A stretch of 64,000 nt of DNA from Lentibacillus cibarius. Lineage in GTDB: Bacteria > Bacillota > Bacilli > Bacillales > Amphibacillaceae. This document shows positions 35,135 through 45,129 of the stretch, piece by piece (positions within the stretch are counted from its first letter, which is position 1; the number at the start of each line of letters is the position of its first letter). Below the pieces are notes generated by a model that saw only the letters and a list, made by a program, of their open reading frames with translations, made no database searches and had not been told where the DNA came from. Made by a program: the position numbers and the translations under genes. The stretch is taken from the NCBI RefSeq assembly GCF_005887555.1, contig NZ_VCIA01000001.1, positions 3,038,001 to 3,102,000 on the forward strand, written 5' to 3'.

Positions 35135-35959
35135 GTGGAGCCAAGTTTTATAGAAGAAACAAATAAACACTTTTCGACGCTGACAAAAGGGCTTAGGAAA
35201 GTGGGGGACTATTTGTTATCGGATCCGATGATTTTTGCTATACATCCTGCCAAAAAGGTAGGTCAAATTATTGGTGTGAGTGAAACTACTGTTCTTCGTT
35301 TTTGCAATACGATTGGATACACAAGTTACAACATTCTGCAAAAAGATGTTCGAAAATATTTATTGGATCTAAATCAAAGACCAATAGATGGGTTGGAGGA
35401 AAATATAGAAACCAATAATCTTGCTGAGAGCATGAAAGTAGATATCAACAACCTAAAGGGAACGATTGAACACCTGTATTTGGAAGAGATAGAAAATGCT
35501 ATAGAAACAATAATTGATAGTGAGCGTATAACTGTTGCTGGTTACTATCAATCATTCACTTTTGCCCATTGGCTGTATTTTAACTTGAATTATGTACTAG
35601 GGAACGTATCGTTATACAGACCTGAAAATGATGCGGGAATTCTGGATATATTACCCAAAAAATCTTGTGTTATTATCTTTTCCTATTACCGGTATGCCCT
35701 TGATACAATTAGGCTAGCGGAAGAGGCAAAAAATAAAAATATTAAAGTTATAGCCATAACCGATTCGCGCGTGTCACCAATTGTTAAATATGCTGATACT
35801 GTATTAACGATTAATATAAGCAATAAATCATTGATTAATAAAGGCCCGATTACGCTAAGTCTTATTAATGCTTTGTTAAATGAAGTTATTCAGCGGGTAA
35901 AAGAGCGGGGAAAGATAAGGTTTACATATAAATATTTAATAAAGGATGGCGAAGATTAA
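35135..35959 (+). CDS. RpiR/MurR family transcriptional regulator
   Basis: This 274-residue regulator has an N-terminal RpiR-type helix-turn-helix (about residues 10-80; 'KVGQIIGVSETTVLRFCNTIGYTS') and a C-terminal SIS sugar/effector-binding domain (about 125-255; 'CVIIFSYYRYALDTIRLAEEAK'). The start codon is GTG at 35135 with a GGTG site. It is divergent from the YfcC-racemase operon and its last base overlaps the ATG of the M20 gene (TAATG), so it is coupled to that enzyme and probably controls both directions. The SIS residues for phosphosugars are not obvious, so the effector may differ. Confidence 0.88.
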   Translation: MEPSFIEETNKHFSTLTKGLRKVGDYLLSDPMIFAIHPAKKVGQIIGVSETTVLRFCNTIGYTSYNILQKDVRKYLLDLNQRPIDGLEENIETNNLAESMKVDINNLKGTIEHLYLEEIENAIETIIDSERITVAGYYQSFTFAHWLYFNLNYVLGNVSLYRPENDAGILDILPKKSCVIIFSYYRYALDTIRLAEEAKNKNIKVIAITDSRVSPIVKYADTVLTINISNKSLINKGPITLSLINALLNEVIQRVKERGKIRFTYKYLIKDGED

Positions 35960-37086
35960 TGAGTAACAAAACAATTGAAAAAAAGATTACAGCTACTTTC
36001 CAATATCTGCATGAGAATGCTGAAATTAGCTGGGAAGAAGTTCAGACCACGAAGTATATTGAGGGAATATTAAGAGAAAGTGGATGTGTTGTCAGGACTT
36101 TCGATGATTGTACAGGAGTGATAGGGGACTATGGTAACTTTAATGGTGATTTGCCAATAGTTGCTGTACGTGCCGATATTGATGCCCTATGGCAAGAAGT
36201 GGACGGGGTTTTTCAGGCAAATCATTCATGCGGTCATGACGCACATATGTCTATGGTATTAGGGTTATTATGGCGGTTAGAACAAGAAAAAGACTTGGCG
36301 GATAAGGTAGCTGTGAGATTTATTTTTCAGCCGGCAGAGGAAAAAGGTGCCGGAGCATTAAAGATGGTTGAAAAAAGAGTTGTAGATGATGTTGATTATT
36401 TGTTCGGAATACATTTGCGACCTGTGCAGGAAACAGAAATGGGACACGCTTCTCCGGTCATCGTACATGGAGCAACTAAAACATACAAAGGGATAATTAA
36501 AGGTGAAGATGCCCATGGAGCACGCCCTCATCTTAACCATAATGCCATCGAAATTGGTACCCAGTTAGTAAATATGATCAGACAAATTCACATTGATCCG
36601 CTTGTTCCTCATTCAGTCAAAATGACGGCTTTGCAGTCTGGAGGGGAAAGCGCGAATATTATTCCTGGCAAAGCAACTTTTTCACTGGATTTGAGAGCTC
36701 AAACAAATGAAGCAATGGAGAAGTTGGATTCAAAAGTTAATCACATTATCGATACGCTTAAAAATCTGTACGAAACAGATATAGAACTTAAAAGTACAGG
36801 AGAAATAGCTGCTGCTAAATTAAATAGTGATGCCATCGAAATTATGGGAACGGCTATAGAAGATAGTCTTGGAAGAGAGGGGGTTGACGAGCCGTTACAA
36901 ACGCCCGGCGGTGATGACTTTCATTATTATACTATTAAAAAGCCTTCTCTAAAAGCAACCATGCTTGGTTTAGGATGTGACTTGAAGCCGGGACTCCACC
37001 ACCCGAAAATGGCCTTTGACAAAAAAGCACTGTTAAATGGAACTGATATTTTGTATAAGGCTGTTAAAAACGTATATTCCTTATAA
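35959..37086 (+). CDS. M20 family amidohydrolase (second copy)
   Basis: This 375-residue metal-dependent amidohydrolase has ligands in 'SCGHDAHM' (91-94) and 'FQPAEEKGAGA' (EE at 127-128), with a C-terminal 'LHHPKM' block. It is the paralogue of the enzyme at 7264-8400, sharing long identical runs such as 'ATMLGLGCDLKPGLHHP'. The start overlaps the rpiR stop. With the racemase and YfcC-type transporter on the other strand it completes an uptake, racemisation and deacylation set for N-acyl amino acids, which is inference from family roles. Confidence 0.9.
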   Translation: MSNKTIEKKITATFQYLHENAEISWEEVQTTKYIEGILRESGCVVRTFDDCTGVIGDYGNFNGDLPIVAVRADIDALWQEVDGVFQANHSCGHDAHMSMVLGLLWRLEQEKDLADKVAVRFIFQPAEEKGAGALKMVEKRVVDDVDYLFGIHLRPVQETEMGHASPVIVHGATKTYKGIIKGEDAHGARPHLNHNAIEIGTQLVNMIRQIHIDPLVPHSVKMTALQSGGESANIIPGKATFSLDLRAQTNEAMEKLDSKVNHIIDTLKNLYETDIELKSTGEIAAAKLNSDAIEIMGTAIEDSLGREGVDEPLQTPGGDDFHYYTIKKPSLKATMLGLGCDLKPGLHHPKMAFDKKALLNGTDILYKAVKNVYSL

Positions 37087-37150
37087 ATGAACCCGGTGGA
37101 GAAGAATACTAGCTAAAAGGCGAAATCAAAGTATAAATTGTTGAACGATA

Positions 37151-37187
37151 AACCTGGGGGGGATAAATGACCCTAGGGTTATTTTGT
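37151..37187 (+). terminator. Terminator of the rpiR-M20 operon
   Basis: AACCTGGGG pairs with CCCTAGGGTT (37171-37180) with one bulge and two wobbles, then TTATTTTGTTT. It lies 64 bases after the M20 stop. Confidence 0.65.
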
Positions 37188-37402
37188 TTAATTGAAACAT
37201 TATTTCAATCCCACCTTCAATAACAAAAGAATACTAGCATTGCTCCTGTAATAATATAGTAAAAAGGGAAGGTACCGGTGAGAAAAATGGTCCACATGGA
37301 TAGGGGGAGTCCCTTGCATGATGGCGTTTGCTAAGGTTCCTTTCAATGGTGGTGTCGTCTTAGATTATTATTCTCATATTATTCACAGATGGGGGTTAAG
37401 CA
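37188..37402. other. Gene-free stretch upstream of the deacetylase gene
   Basis: I see no gene, repeat or convincing promoter here beyond AT-rich sequence and a GGGGGTT ribosome site at the right end for the gene starting at 37403. Confidence 0.4.
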
Positions 37403-38509
37403 ATGACAGAAGAAACGGGTTTTGTTTGTGATGAAAGTTATTTTTGGCACCAGACCGGAAACGGCGCGTTAAATATCCGCTCTGGCGGCTGGGTTCAACC
37501 GGACACACATGCGGAAAATCCGGAATCGAAGCGGCGTGTCAAAAATTTACTGGAACGCAGCAAATTTATGAATGAGTTAAAGCCAATAGAACCGAGATCG
37601 GCAACCGCAAAAGAAATCGAATTGGTTCATCGCGCGAATTATATAAAGGAAGTTCGACAGTTAAGTGAGGCAGGCGGTGGGGATGCCGGTATTCATGCGA
37701 TTGTTGGTCCGGATTCTTATGAGATTGCTTTGAAGTCAGCAGGAGGCGCGTTAACGGCTGTGGATGCGGTGATGAACGATACGGTGAAAACGGCATATGC
37801 GCTTGTCCGGCCGCCGGGTCATCATGCCGAACCTGGAGAAGGGGCTGGCTTTTGCCTCTTTAATAATGTAGCAATTGCAGCAAAATATGCACGTGAAACA
37901 TATGGGCTGAAGCGGATCCTGATTTTGGATTGGGATGTGCATCATGGCAATGGTACCGAAACAGCTTTTTATCATGATCCTGACGTATTATTTATTTCGA
38001 TACATCAAGAAAATATTTTTCCAAAAGGTCGGGGATCGATGACGGATGTTGGTGAAGGTGAGGGAGAAGGCAGGAATGTAAATATTGAATTGCCGGCTGG
38101 TACAGGAGATGAAGGATACCTTTATGCCTTTGATCATATGATTGCGCCCATCGTTGATCAATTTCAACCAGAATTGATTCTCGTTTCCGCAGGCCAGGAT
38201 GCCAGTCGTTTTGACCCATTAGGCCGGATGCTTGTGACCGCGGCAGGCTATTACGAGATGGCTAAAAGGGTAAAATCATTAGCTGCTAAACATTGTCACG
38301 GACGTGTTGTTGCTTGTCACGAAGGCGGGTATAGCACGGCCTATGTCCCTTTTTGTACGTTACGCGTGCTGGAAGCATTACGAGGCAAACGTAGTCAAGT
38401 TGATGATCCGTTTGACCAAGGGTATCATGAAGGTCCGATTTATCCGCATCAAAAGGAAGCCGTGCAGCGAGCGATTGACTTGCAATCGACGTATTGGGAG
38501 CTTTTTTGA
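37403..38509 (+). CDS. Histone deacetylase-like amidohydrolase (acetylpolyamine amidohydrolase type)
   Basis: This 368-residue zinc amidohydrolase belongs to the HDAC/AcuC/AphA superfamily. The active site is complete: 'RPPGHHAEPGEGAGFCLFNN' (His pair), 'DWDVHHGNGT' (Asp and His zinc ligands) and 'SAGQDASRFDPLG' (third ligand Asp). Bacterial members deacetylate acetylpolyamines or other N-acyl amines. The N terminus 'WHQTGNGALN' resembles class II HDAC-like bacterial proteins. GGGGGTT precedes the ATG at 37403. It opens the plus-strand polyamine region, which supports an acylated polyamine as substrate. Confidence 0.87.
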   Translation: MTEETGFVCDESYFWHQTGNGALNIRSGGWVQPDTHAENPESKRRVKNLLERSKFMNELKPIEPRSATAKEIELVHRANYIKEVRQLSEAGGGDAGIHAIVGPDSYEIALKSAGGALTAVDAVMNDTVKTAYALVRPPGHHAEPGEGAGFCLFNNVAIAAKYARETYGLKRILILDWDVHHGNGTETAFYHDPDVLFISIHQENIFPKGRGSMTDVGEGEGEGRNVNIELPAGTGDEGYLYAFDHMIAPIVDQFQPELILVSAGQDASRFDPLGRMLVTAAGYYEMAKRVKSLAAKHCHGRVVACHEGGYSTAYVPFCTLRVLEALRGKRSQVDDPFDQGYHEGPIYPHQKEAVQRAIDLQSTYWELF

Positions 38510-38670
38510 CCCCGGTAATTTTAAAGAACGTAATATTTTTTATCGGCGTACTAGCTTGTTAATTTTGCCTATACGCTATTTATAATGCATATAAAAAACT
38601 TATGTGATATAATGTTCTAATAATTACTACTGTTTATTCTATTCTTTAAACAGGAGGGTGAATCCTTACA

Positions 38671-40788
38671 TTGAATAAGACCATCCTTAGCAAGATGCGA
38701 TCTATTTTTGCAGTTCCCAAGAACATAGGAGAAGATACGTTTACAAAAAAGATTATCGATTACCAGGATCAGTATCTATTTTTGACTGAGAACAATCAAT
38801 TACATTCCTATGTTGACTTAAAGCAACTAAAGACCGGGGATAAGGAATATTCAAATTTACATATTGATCAAATAGTTTCAAACGCGGTTTCTATTGATAA
38901 ACTTGGGGTGTTTAAATCTGAACAAACTCTTTCTTTATCGTTTATTTTTAAAGCCTTAGGAGAACCTATTGTTTTAGTGAAAGATAAAAACAACGAGATT
39001 ATAGGATATCTAAGAAGAGAAGACATGTTGGCTTGTATGTTTCGTGAGGAAACACGAAATATTAATATTTTACGCATGTTATTAGCTTCGATACCGATGG
39101 GATTATTTGTAGTGGATGAAGATTGTAAAATTGTTAATTACAATGAATCCGGATTAGAAATGATTCGATCTACAGAAGATTTGGTAATGGGAAAAGATGC
39201 AAGAAATATATTTCATGAAGAGCATATTAATGAAATTTTTGCTACAGGTAAGACTATCTTAAACCAAATTCGTATAACAGATAAAATGGCTGTGCTGGTT
39301 GACTACAGTCCTATAGAAACAACAAGTGGCAGTGTTGATGGTGCTATTATTATTATTCAGGATTTGCCAGCGGTTGAAAAAATGTCTATGGAGATAGAAA
39401 ATGTAAAAAACCTAAATAACGATATGAACGCTATTTTGTCAACGATCTATGATGAACTAGTGGTTATAGATCGAACAGGTGAAATATTACGTCATAGTGA
39501 AAACTATAACTTTGATTTCTGGGATAGTGAATTGAATGAATTAGTAGGAAAAAATATATTTGATATGGAGGAGAAAGGAAATATATCACCATCTATAACC
39601 AAATTAGTTTTAGAAAGAAAGCAAAAGGTTTCCCGTGTTCAAGAAGGAAAAAATGGTAAAAAAGTGCTTGCTGTCGGCAATCCTATCTTTAATGAAGCTG
39701 GAGAGATGCAAAGAGTTGTTGTAGCTTCCCGGGATATTACTGAAAACACAAAATTAAAGACAGAGCTTAAACAGACAAAAGAAATGACAAAGAAGTACAA
39801 AGAGGAACTTAATCGTTTAAAGAATAAAACTGACGAATCACCTCACGAAATTATTTATTGCAGTTCTAAAATGAAGCAGATTGTTAATCAGATAGAAAAG
39901 GTGGCGAGATTTTCATCTACTGTGTTAATTCAAGGTGAATCAGGTGTAGGAAAAGAAATGATTGCTCGTGAAATCCATTGTAAAAGTGATCGTTTTAATA
40001 AGCCTTTCTTAACGCTTAATTGTGGTTCAATTCCGGAAAATTTACTAGAAAGTGAATTATTCGGCTATACAAAAGGCGCCTTTACCGGAGCGAATGAAAA
40101 AGGAAAAAAGGGATACTTTGAACAGGCGGATGGGGGAGTTTTGTTTTTAGATGAAATTGGGGATATGCCGTTATCTCTGCAAGTAAAACTGTTAAGAGTT
40201 CTTCAGGAAGGTGAAGTTGTTCCAATCGGAAGTGTTACCGCTACCACAGTTGATGTTCAGATTATAGCAGCCACAAATAAGGATCTAAACGATATGGTTG
40301 AGAAAGGTACCTTCCGGGAGGATTTATTTTACCGTATTCATGTCATACCAATACATGTTCCACCTTTAAATGAAAGGTCAGAGGATATTCCATTACTAGC
40401 ATACCATACATTACAAAAACTAAATCAGCGATACAATAAAAAATGTTATTTTTCTCCAGACGCATTAACCTTACTGGAAAGCTATTCATGGCCTGGTAAT
40501 ATCCGTGAGTTACAAAATTTTGTTGAACGACTATTTGTGACGACGGAAGACAATGTAATAAGTGCAGCATCCGTTGATCAAATTTTGTCATTAGTGTCTA
40601 AAAACAAAACAAAACCCGTGATCAGTGAAGTAATACCTCTCCAAAAAGCTAAAGAGGATGTTGAGAACCAGCTTATTCGTTTAGCGATGGAGAAATACGG
40701 AACAACAATTAAGGCAGCTGAAGCTTTGAATATTAGCCAATCAGCAGTCAGTCGTAAGTATCATAAACTCTTACATACAAATGAATAA
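38671..40788 (+). CDS. PAS-domain sigma-54-dependent transcriptional activator
   Basis: This 705-residue enhancer-binding protein starts with TTG at 38671 behind CAGGAGG. Order: an N-terminal sensor with a CBS-like half (about 45-130), two PAS domains (about 135-235 and 250-350), a short coiled-coil linker, an AAA+ domain with Walker A 'GESGVGKE' (from residue 422) and the sigma-54 contact loop 'GAFTGA' (from 469), and a C-terminal TyrR/Fis-like helix-turn-helix ('[19 protein letters not shown]'). Two consensus sigma-54 promoters lie downstream at 41044 and 45130, which are its likely targets. The signal is unknown; PAS domains could sense a small amine or aldehyde. Confidence 0.92.
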   Translation: MNKTILSKMRSIFAVPKNIGEDTFTKKIIDYQDQYLFLTENNQLHSYVDLKQLKTGDKEYSNLHIDQIVSNAVSIDKLGVFKSEQTLSLSFIFKALGEPIVLVKDKNNEIIGYLRREDMLACMFREETRNINILRMLLASIPMGLFVVDEDCKIVNYNESGLEMIRSTEDLVMGKDARNIFHEEHINEIFATGKTILNQIRITDKMAVLVDYSPIETTSGSVDGAIIIIQDLPAVEKMSMEIENVKNLNNDMNAILSTIYDELVVIDRTGEILRHSENYNFDFWDSELNELVGKNIFDMEEKGNISPSITKLVLERKQKVSRVQEGKNGKKVLAVGNPIFNEAGEMQRVVVASRDITENTKLKTELKQTKEMTKKYKEELNRLKNKTDESPHEIIYCSSKMKQIVNQIEKVARFSSTVLIQGESGVGKEMIAREIHCKSDRFNKPFLTLNCGSIPENLLESELFGYTKGAFTGANEKGKKGYFEQADGGVLFLDEIGDMPLSLQVKLLRVLQEGEVVPIGSVTATTVDVQIIAATNKDLNDMVEKGTFREDLFYRIHVIPIHVPPLNERSEDIPLLAYHTLQKLNQRYNKKCYFSPDALTLLESYSWPGNIRELQNFVERLFVTTEDNVISAASVDQILSLVSKNKTKPVISEVIPLQKAKEDVENQLIRLAMEKYGTTIKAAEALNISQSAVSRKYHKLLHTNE

Positions 40789-40797
40789 AAGAAATAA

Positions 40798-40835
40798 AAA
40801 GCAGCTTACTTATAAATTAGTGAGCTGCTTTTTGT
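40798..40835 (+). terminator. Terminator of the sigma-54 activator gene
   Basis: AAGCAGCTTACT pairs with AGTGAGCTGCTT with one wobble over a short loop, followed by TTTTTG. It starts 10 bases after the stop. Confidence 0.85.
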
Positions 40836-41043
40836 GTGTAAAGTAACGACGACAAACATTTCTTGTTTCCATACATTACTTTTGCAATTATGAATATTTT
40901 CATAGGTTGTATGCAATTAAGTATAGAATATTTTGATTTCGGTGAAATAATTAGATGTATAAAGTTCTTTATAAACTTTGAATGTATGGTCTACATTAGG
41001 GCTTCAACCATTTTTTATGGCTCATTTTTTATCAATGTGGATA

Positions 41044-41060
41044 TTGGCATATAAGTTGCA
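41044..41060 (+). promoter_or_regulatory. Sigma-54 promoter upstream of the aminotransferase
   Basis: TTGGCATATAAGTTGCA has the invariant GG (41046-41047) and GC (41058-41059) with exactly 10 bases between them, and near-consensus flanks. It lies 46 bases before the aminotransferase ATG. An inverted repeat ATGAATATTTTCAT at 40890-40903, about 145 bases upstream, is a possible activator site. Confidence 0.82.
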
Positions 41061-41105
41061 TTATAAAGAAAGAAGAAGCTATTAATATATAGGAGGTTTT
41101 TAACA

Positions 41106-42475
41106 ATGACAGAGAAACAAAATGTGATAAGCCCCAAAACAAAAGAGGAGCTAGTTGAATTAGATAAACGGTACTTTATTCATCCAACTTCAGTCCCTAA
41201 AAAGGCAGCTGAAGATGGACCTGATATTATTTTTTCTGAAGGTAACGGTATTTATGTTAATAATATGGAAGGCGAACCATATATTGATGGGATGTCGATG
41301 CTATGGAACGTGAATATTGGGCATGGTCAAAGAGAATTGGCAGAGGTGCGAGCGAGCAAATGATGAAAATTGCTTATTCATCAGCATTCAAAGGTTTTTC
41401 AAATGAACCAGCTATTAAACTAGCAGAGAAATTAGCATCAATGGCACCCGGAGATTTAAATTCAGTCTTTTTCACATCAGGTGGATCTGAATCAAATGAC
41501 ACCGCTTTCAAATTATCGCGGTTTTACTGGGAATTAAAAGGTCAGCCAAAGAAGAAAAAAGTAATTGGAATGAGAGCTGGATATCATGGAGTAACACAAG
41601 CATCTCAAAGCGCGACTGGAATTCTTGCAACGCATATTTTTGCTGGATCAAATATAAAAGGATTTTACCATGCAACTCCGCATTTAACAAATTGTGAATT
41701 AGGTGATAAAAACGACCCGGATTACGAAAACTCTATAAGATCCCTTATCGAACAAGAAGGCTCAGATACAATTTCCGCAGTAATTATGGAACCTGTGCAG
41801 GGAGCGGGTGGCGTAAATATGCCTCCTGAAGGGTATATCGAAGCTGTTAGAAAACTTTGTGATGAGTTTAATATTTTATTTATAGCTGATGAGGTTATTT
41901 GTGGCTTTGGGCGCACCGGAAAAATGTTTGGCGTAGAGAATTGGAACGTCATACCTGACATGATGTGTATGGCAAAAGGTATTACTAGCGGTTATTCGCA
42001 GCTTGGTGGCGTTATGATTAGTGACAAAATTCGAGAAGTCATTATCAATTATGAAGATGTTATGTCTCATGGTTTTACCTATAGCGGACACCCAACAGCA
42101 TGTGCAGTTGCACTGAAAAATATTGAAATTATCGAACGTGACGGTCTATTGAACAACGTCAAAGAAATGGAAGAAGAATTACGGAAAGGGCTTGCATACC
42201 TAGAAAAGAAGCATGACATTGTGAGAAATTGTCGCACTCTTGGATTGCTTTCAGCATTTGAACTATATAATCCTGAAACAGGAAAAAGTTTCGATTCATC
42301 CTTGCAAGCGGCGGCTACGGTTGTTAATGAATGTTTTGATCGTAAACTTATTCTCAGGAATATTGGCGATTTTAAAGTTGCAATCGCACCGCCTTTCGTA
42401 ATTAACCAACAGGAGATTAAAAACATGATTGATATTATTGATGAGTCACTTACTGTTTTTGAAAATTCACTTTAA
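41106..42475 (+). pseudogene. Class III aminotransferase, interrupted by a frameshift
   Basis: This PLP-dependent class III aminotransferase resembles putrescine/GABA/beta-alanine transaminases. Frame one (41106-41363) ends 'NIGHGQRELAEVRASK'; the protein resumes in another frame with 'ASEQMMKIAYSSAFKGF' and runs to 42475, with 'SGGSESNDTAFKL', 'ADEVICGFGRTGKMF' and the PLP lysine in 'MAKGITSGYSQLGG'. One base is missing near 41347 ('GAGGT-GCGAGC'), so the coding sequence is broken or the read is wrong. The expected full protein is about 456 residues. AGGAGG precedes the ATG, and the sigma-54 promoter points at this gene. If the frameshift is real, the aminotransferase at 57077 could take over. 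Confidence 0.88.
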
Positions 42476-42481
42476 AGAAAG

Positions 42482-42524
42482 CATGTTCAAAAAGACACAT
42501 AAACTGGTGGTCTTTTTGAACATG
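42482..42524. terminator. Perfect 15-bp hairpin after the aminotransferase
   Basis: CATGTTCAAAAAGAC at 42482-42496 is perfectly complementary to GTCTTTTTGAACATG at 42510-42524. The stem includes its own T-run. It starts 7 bases after the aminotransferase stop and separates it from the GNAT gene. Confidence 0.7.
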
Positions 42525-42594
42525 ACCATACCGAAGAAGACATAAAGAGATCATAACCCAAGAAAGTCACCAACTTGGTAAGGGGGAAAAAGAG

Positions 42595-43233
42595 ATGTCG
42601 GATATAGAAGTGGCCAGTGAACATATGGACATCCAGAGGATCAAACCAGAAGACATTGATGAGGTTACTATATTGTCAAGAAAATGTTTTGGTCCCGATA
42701 TGGCGTTAACGCGTGAAAACTTTGCAAATCAACTAAAGACTTTTCCGGAGGGCCAAGTGTGTCTCCGGTATAAAGGCAAAATTGTAGGCTCAGCTTCAAG
42801 TTTAATTATAAATTTTGATGATTACGGTGAAAACCACTCTTATACTGAAATATCTGATGATGGTAATATTCAGAATCATAATCCGAATGGAGAGAATTTA
42901 TATGGTATAGAAGTTGGAGTGGATCCGGATTTTAGAGGGATGAAAATTGGTAAATATCTGTATATGGCAAGGAGGGAAATTTGTAAGGAATTAAATTTAA
43001 AAAGCATTATCATTGGTGGCCGCATCCCTAATTATTATAAATATGCAGACCAATTAACGCCAGATGAGTACGCCTCTGAAGTTATTCATGGAAGAATTTA
43101 TGATCCTGTTCTTACCTTTCAGTATAATAATGGTTTTCAATTAAGGAAAGTGATGCGTAATTATTTGAAGGATGACAATGCGTCTTTAACGAACGCAACG
43201 TTAATGGAGTGGCATAATCCATCTTTTGCATAA
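42595..43233 (+). CDS. GNAT acyltransferase, paralogue of the YhcX N-terminal domain
   Basis: This 212-residue GNAT has 'VGVDPDFRGMKIGKYLYMARR' as the acyl-CoA-binding block. It aligns from end to end with residues 1-215 of the GNAT-nitrilase fusion at 53763-55283, sharing 'FPEGQVCLRYKGKIVGSASSLI', 'NHNPNGENLYGIEV' and 'IGGRIPNYYKYADQLT'. It therefore represents the acyltransferase half alone. GGGGG lies about 8 bases before the ATG. Its place between an aminotransferase and a putrescine importer suggests that it N-acylates a polyamine or a breakdown product, which is inference. Confidence 0.85.
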   Translation: MSDIEVASEHMDIQRIKPEDIDEVTILSRKCFGPDMALTRENFANQLKTFPEGQVCLRYKGKIVGSASSLIINFDDYGENHSYTEISDDGNIQNHNPNGENLYGIEVGVDPDFRGMKIGKYLYMARREICKELNLKSIIIGGRIPNYYKYADQLTPDEYASEVIHGRIYDPVLTFQYNNGFQLRKVMRNYLKDDNASLTNATLMEWHNPSFA

Positions 43234-43349
43234 AAGCCTGAAGAGAATTTATTTAAACTATGCAGACTTTTTGTATTTCCTCACAACTCTATATTATCGA
43301 CTGAATATATTAGGTCAATATTAATAAAAATTTGATACTTAACGCAATT

Positions 43350-43371
43350 GGAGGGAGTAAGTACTCTCTCC
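43350..43371. other. Short hairpin in the gap before the importer gene
   Basis: GGAGGGAGTA pairs with TACTCTCTCC over a 2-nt gap with one wobble. It could be a terminator for the GNAT gene, but no T-run follows. Confidence 0.4.
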
Positions 43372-43453
43372 TAGTAAGGAAAAACAGCGATTGAAAGCGA
43401 TTACAACATTAAAGAGAGAAAATACCAATAAGCCTTAAAGAGATATGGTTCCG

Positions 43454-43485
43454 ACGGTTTTGATTAATGACGGCTTTGATTAATG
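43454..43485 (+). repeat. Tandem 16-bp direct repeat in the importer leader
   Basis: ACGGTTTTGATTAATG at 43454-43469 is followed immediately by ACGGCTTTGATTAATG at 43470-43485, differing at one position. It lies 20 bases upstream of the importer ATG and could be a recent duplication or a regulator-binding site. Confidence 0.7.
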
Positions 43486-43505
43486 ATAGAAAAGGAGAAA
43501 TGCTA

Positions 43506-44849
43506 ATGTCGGAAAAAACAACTCTCAAACGTTCATTAGGACTCTGGTCAATTGTTGCTCTTGGATTAGGTTATATGACACCAACTGTTGTGTTTGACAC
43601 GTTTGGCATTGTGTCAAAGCAAACAAATGGTGTTGTTCCCCTAGCCTACATTGTTGCTTTAGGTGTGATGTTATTTACGGCTATTAGTTATGGGAAGATG
43701 GTACAAATCTTTCCCAGTGCAGGTTCAGCTTATACGTATACACGCGAAACCATGAATCCTACCTTAGGTTTTATGGTAGGCTGGGCATCGTTATTGGATT
43801 ATTTGCTCCTCCCGATGGTTAATGCGTTAATTATCCGGATATATCTTGTTTCGTTGTTTCCCAATGTGCCAGCTTGGGTTTGGGTGGTTAGCTATGTTGC
43901 AATTGTAACAGCAGTTAATGTATGGAGTATGGGTAAGACATCTAATTTTAATATGATTCTTGTTGTTTACGGGGTTATTTTAATTGGTGCGTTCATTGTA
44001 CTTGCTTGGATGAAATTGTCCCAGGGAATGGGTCAGGGAACCATCTTTACCACTCAACCTTTATTTCATGAAGGGGTGGAATTATCAGCAGTTTTTACGG
44101 GGGCAACCGTAGTCGCTTTCTCGTTTATTGGATTTGATGCCATAACAATGTATACCGAGGAAGCTATTGATGAAAAAACGGTACCAAAGGCTATTATATT
44201 AACAGTTCTCATCGGTGGTGTCATCTTTTTCGTGGGCGGCTATTTTGCACAAGCGTTATTTCCCGATGTTTCGAATTTCAATGTGACTGATGATACATTG
44301 CCTGAAATTGGTTTATATACAGGTGGAGAGATTTTTAAAATAATCTTTGTTTCTAGTGGGTTTGCGCTTACCGCTGCTTCTGGCTTAGCCTCACATGCAA
44401 GTGTATCCCGTCTTTTATACGTTATGGGTAGAAATGGAGTACTTCCACGAAAAATGTTTGGTTACGTTCACCCGCGATTTCGGACGCCAGCGTTTAATGT
44501 GATATTAGTTGGTATAGTGTCGTTACTAGCCATAGGCCCAGATCTTGAGTTAATTTCCGCTGTAATTAATTTCGGTGCGTTAATCGCTTTTACGTTTGTT
44601 AATTTATCCGTTATTGCTTATTTCATATTCATGCAAAAAAGATATAAGTCTGCTCAAGATATATTCAAATACTTAATAATGCCAATTATAGGGGCTGGAC
44701 TAACTGGTATTTTGTGGTCTTTCTTGCATAAAGATGCTTTAATAGGTGGAATTGTTTGGTTGATAGTCGGGTTAGTTTACTTGTTATTTATTACTAAATT
44801 CTTCAGTGTAGGAATTCCGGATATGGAAAATGAAGATGAAGTAAGTTAA
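43506..44849 (+). CDS. PuuP-like putrescine importer, APC family
   Basis: This amino acid-polyamine-organocation permease of 447 residues has about 12 membrane segments. Blocks such as 'LTPMTVFDTFGIV'-like 'MTPTVVFDTFGIVSKQTNG', 'FTAISYGKMVQIFPSAGSAY', 'VGWASLLDYLLLPM' and 'ASGLASHASVSRLLYVMGR' match Escherichia coli PuuP as I remember it, so import of putrescine with protons is likely. The ATG at 43506 has AAAGGAG upstream; earlier in-frame starts lie within the leader repeat. Neighbouring amine-catabolic genes support the substrate. Confidence 0.88.
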   Translation: MSEKTTLKRSLGLWSIVALGLGYMTPTVVFDTFGIVSKQTNGVVPLAYIVALGVMLFTAISYGKMVQIFPSAGSAYTYTRETMNPTLGFMVGWASLLDYLLLPMVNALIIRIYLVSLFPNVPAWVWVVSYVAIVTAVNVWSMGKTSNFNMILVVYGVILIGAFIVLAWMKLSQGMGQGTIFTTQPLFHEGVELSAVFTGATVVAFSFIGFDAITMYTEEAIDEKTVPKAIILTVLIGGVIFFVGGYFAQALFPDVSNFNVTDDTLPEIGLYTGGEIFKIIFVSSGFALTAASGLASHASVSRLLYVMGRNGVLPRKMFGYVHPRFRTPAFNVILVGIVSLLAIGPDLELISAVINFGALIAFTFVNLSVIAYFIFMQKRYKSAQDIFKYLIMPIIGAGLTGILWSFLHKDALIGGIVWLIVGLVYLLFITKFFSVGIPDMENEDEVS

Positions 44850-45129
44850 TAAGATTCTGGATTATAAATTGAAAATTTAAAAGAATGAATGGAGATAATT
44901 AATGCAGAATTCATTGATACAAAAATGTCCTTGGGATAGAGTTCATGTATTTAGGTGCTTTCGTAAGTGTTACAGTATTCTTTCGTGCATAATTTTAATG
45001 CTAAATTGAATAAAGATGTTACCTTTTAATTCTTAAATTTATCGTCAATTGTCAGCATGTCCATTAAAATCATGTTGTCGCCTTTGTTATGAAGGTGTTT
45101 CATAAATAATTTATTTTGGTGTGTTGATA
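44850..45129 (+). other. Gap with one weak small frame and a possible activator site
   Basis: A 35-codon frame at 44902-45009 has GGAG 7 bases before its ATG and a Cys-rich product, but nothing else supports it. An inverted repeat ATGAAGGTGTTTCAT lies at 45089-45103, just upstream of the sigma-54 promoter, and resembles ATGAATATTTTCAT at 40890 upstream of the first sigma-54 promoter. Confidence 0.35.

Noticed and set aside
44902..45009. 35-codon Cys-rich frame after the putrescine importer gene
   Set aside because: Only a ribosome-site match supports it; composition is unremarkable and it lies in an AT-rich leader, so I did not call it a gene.
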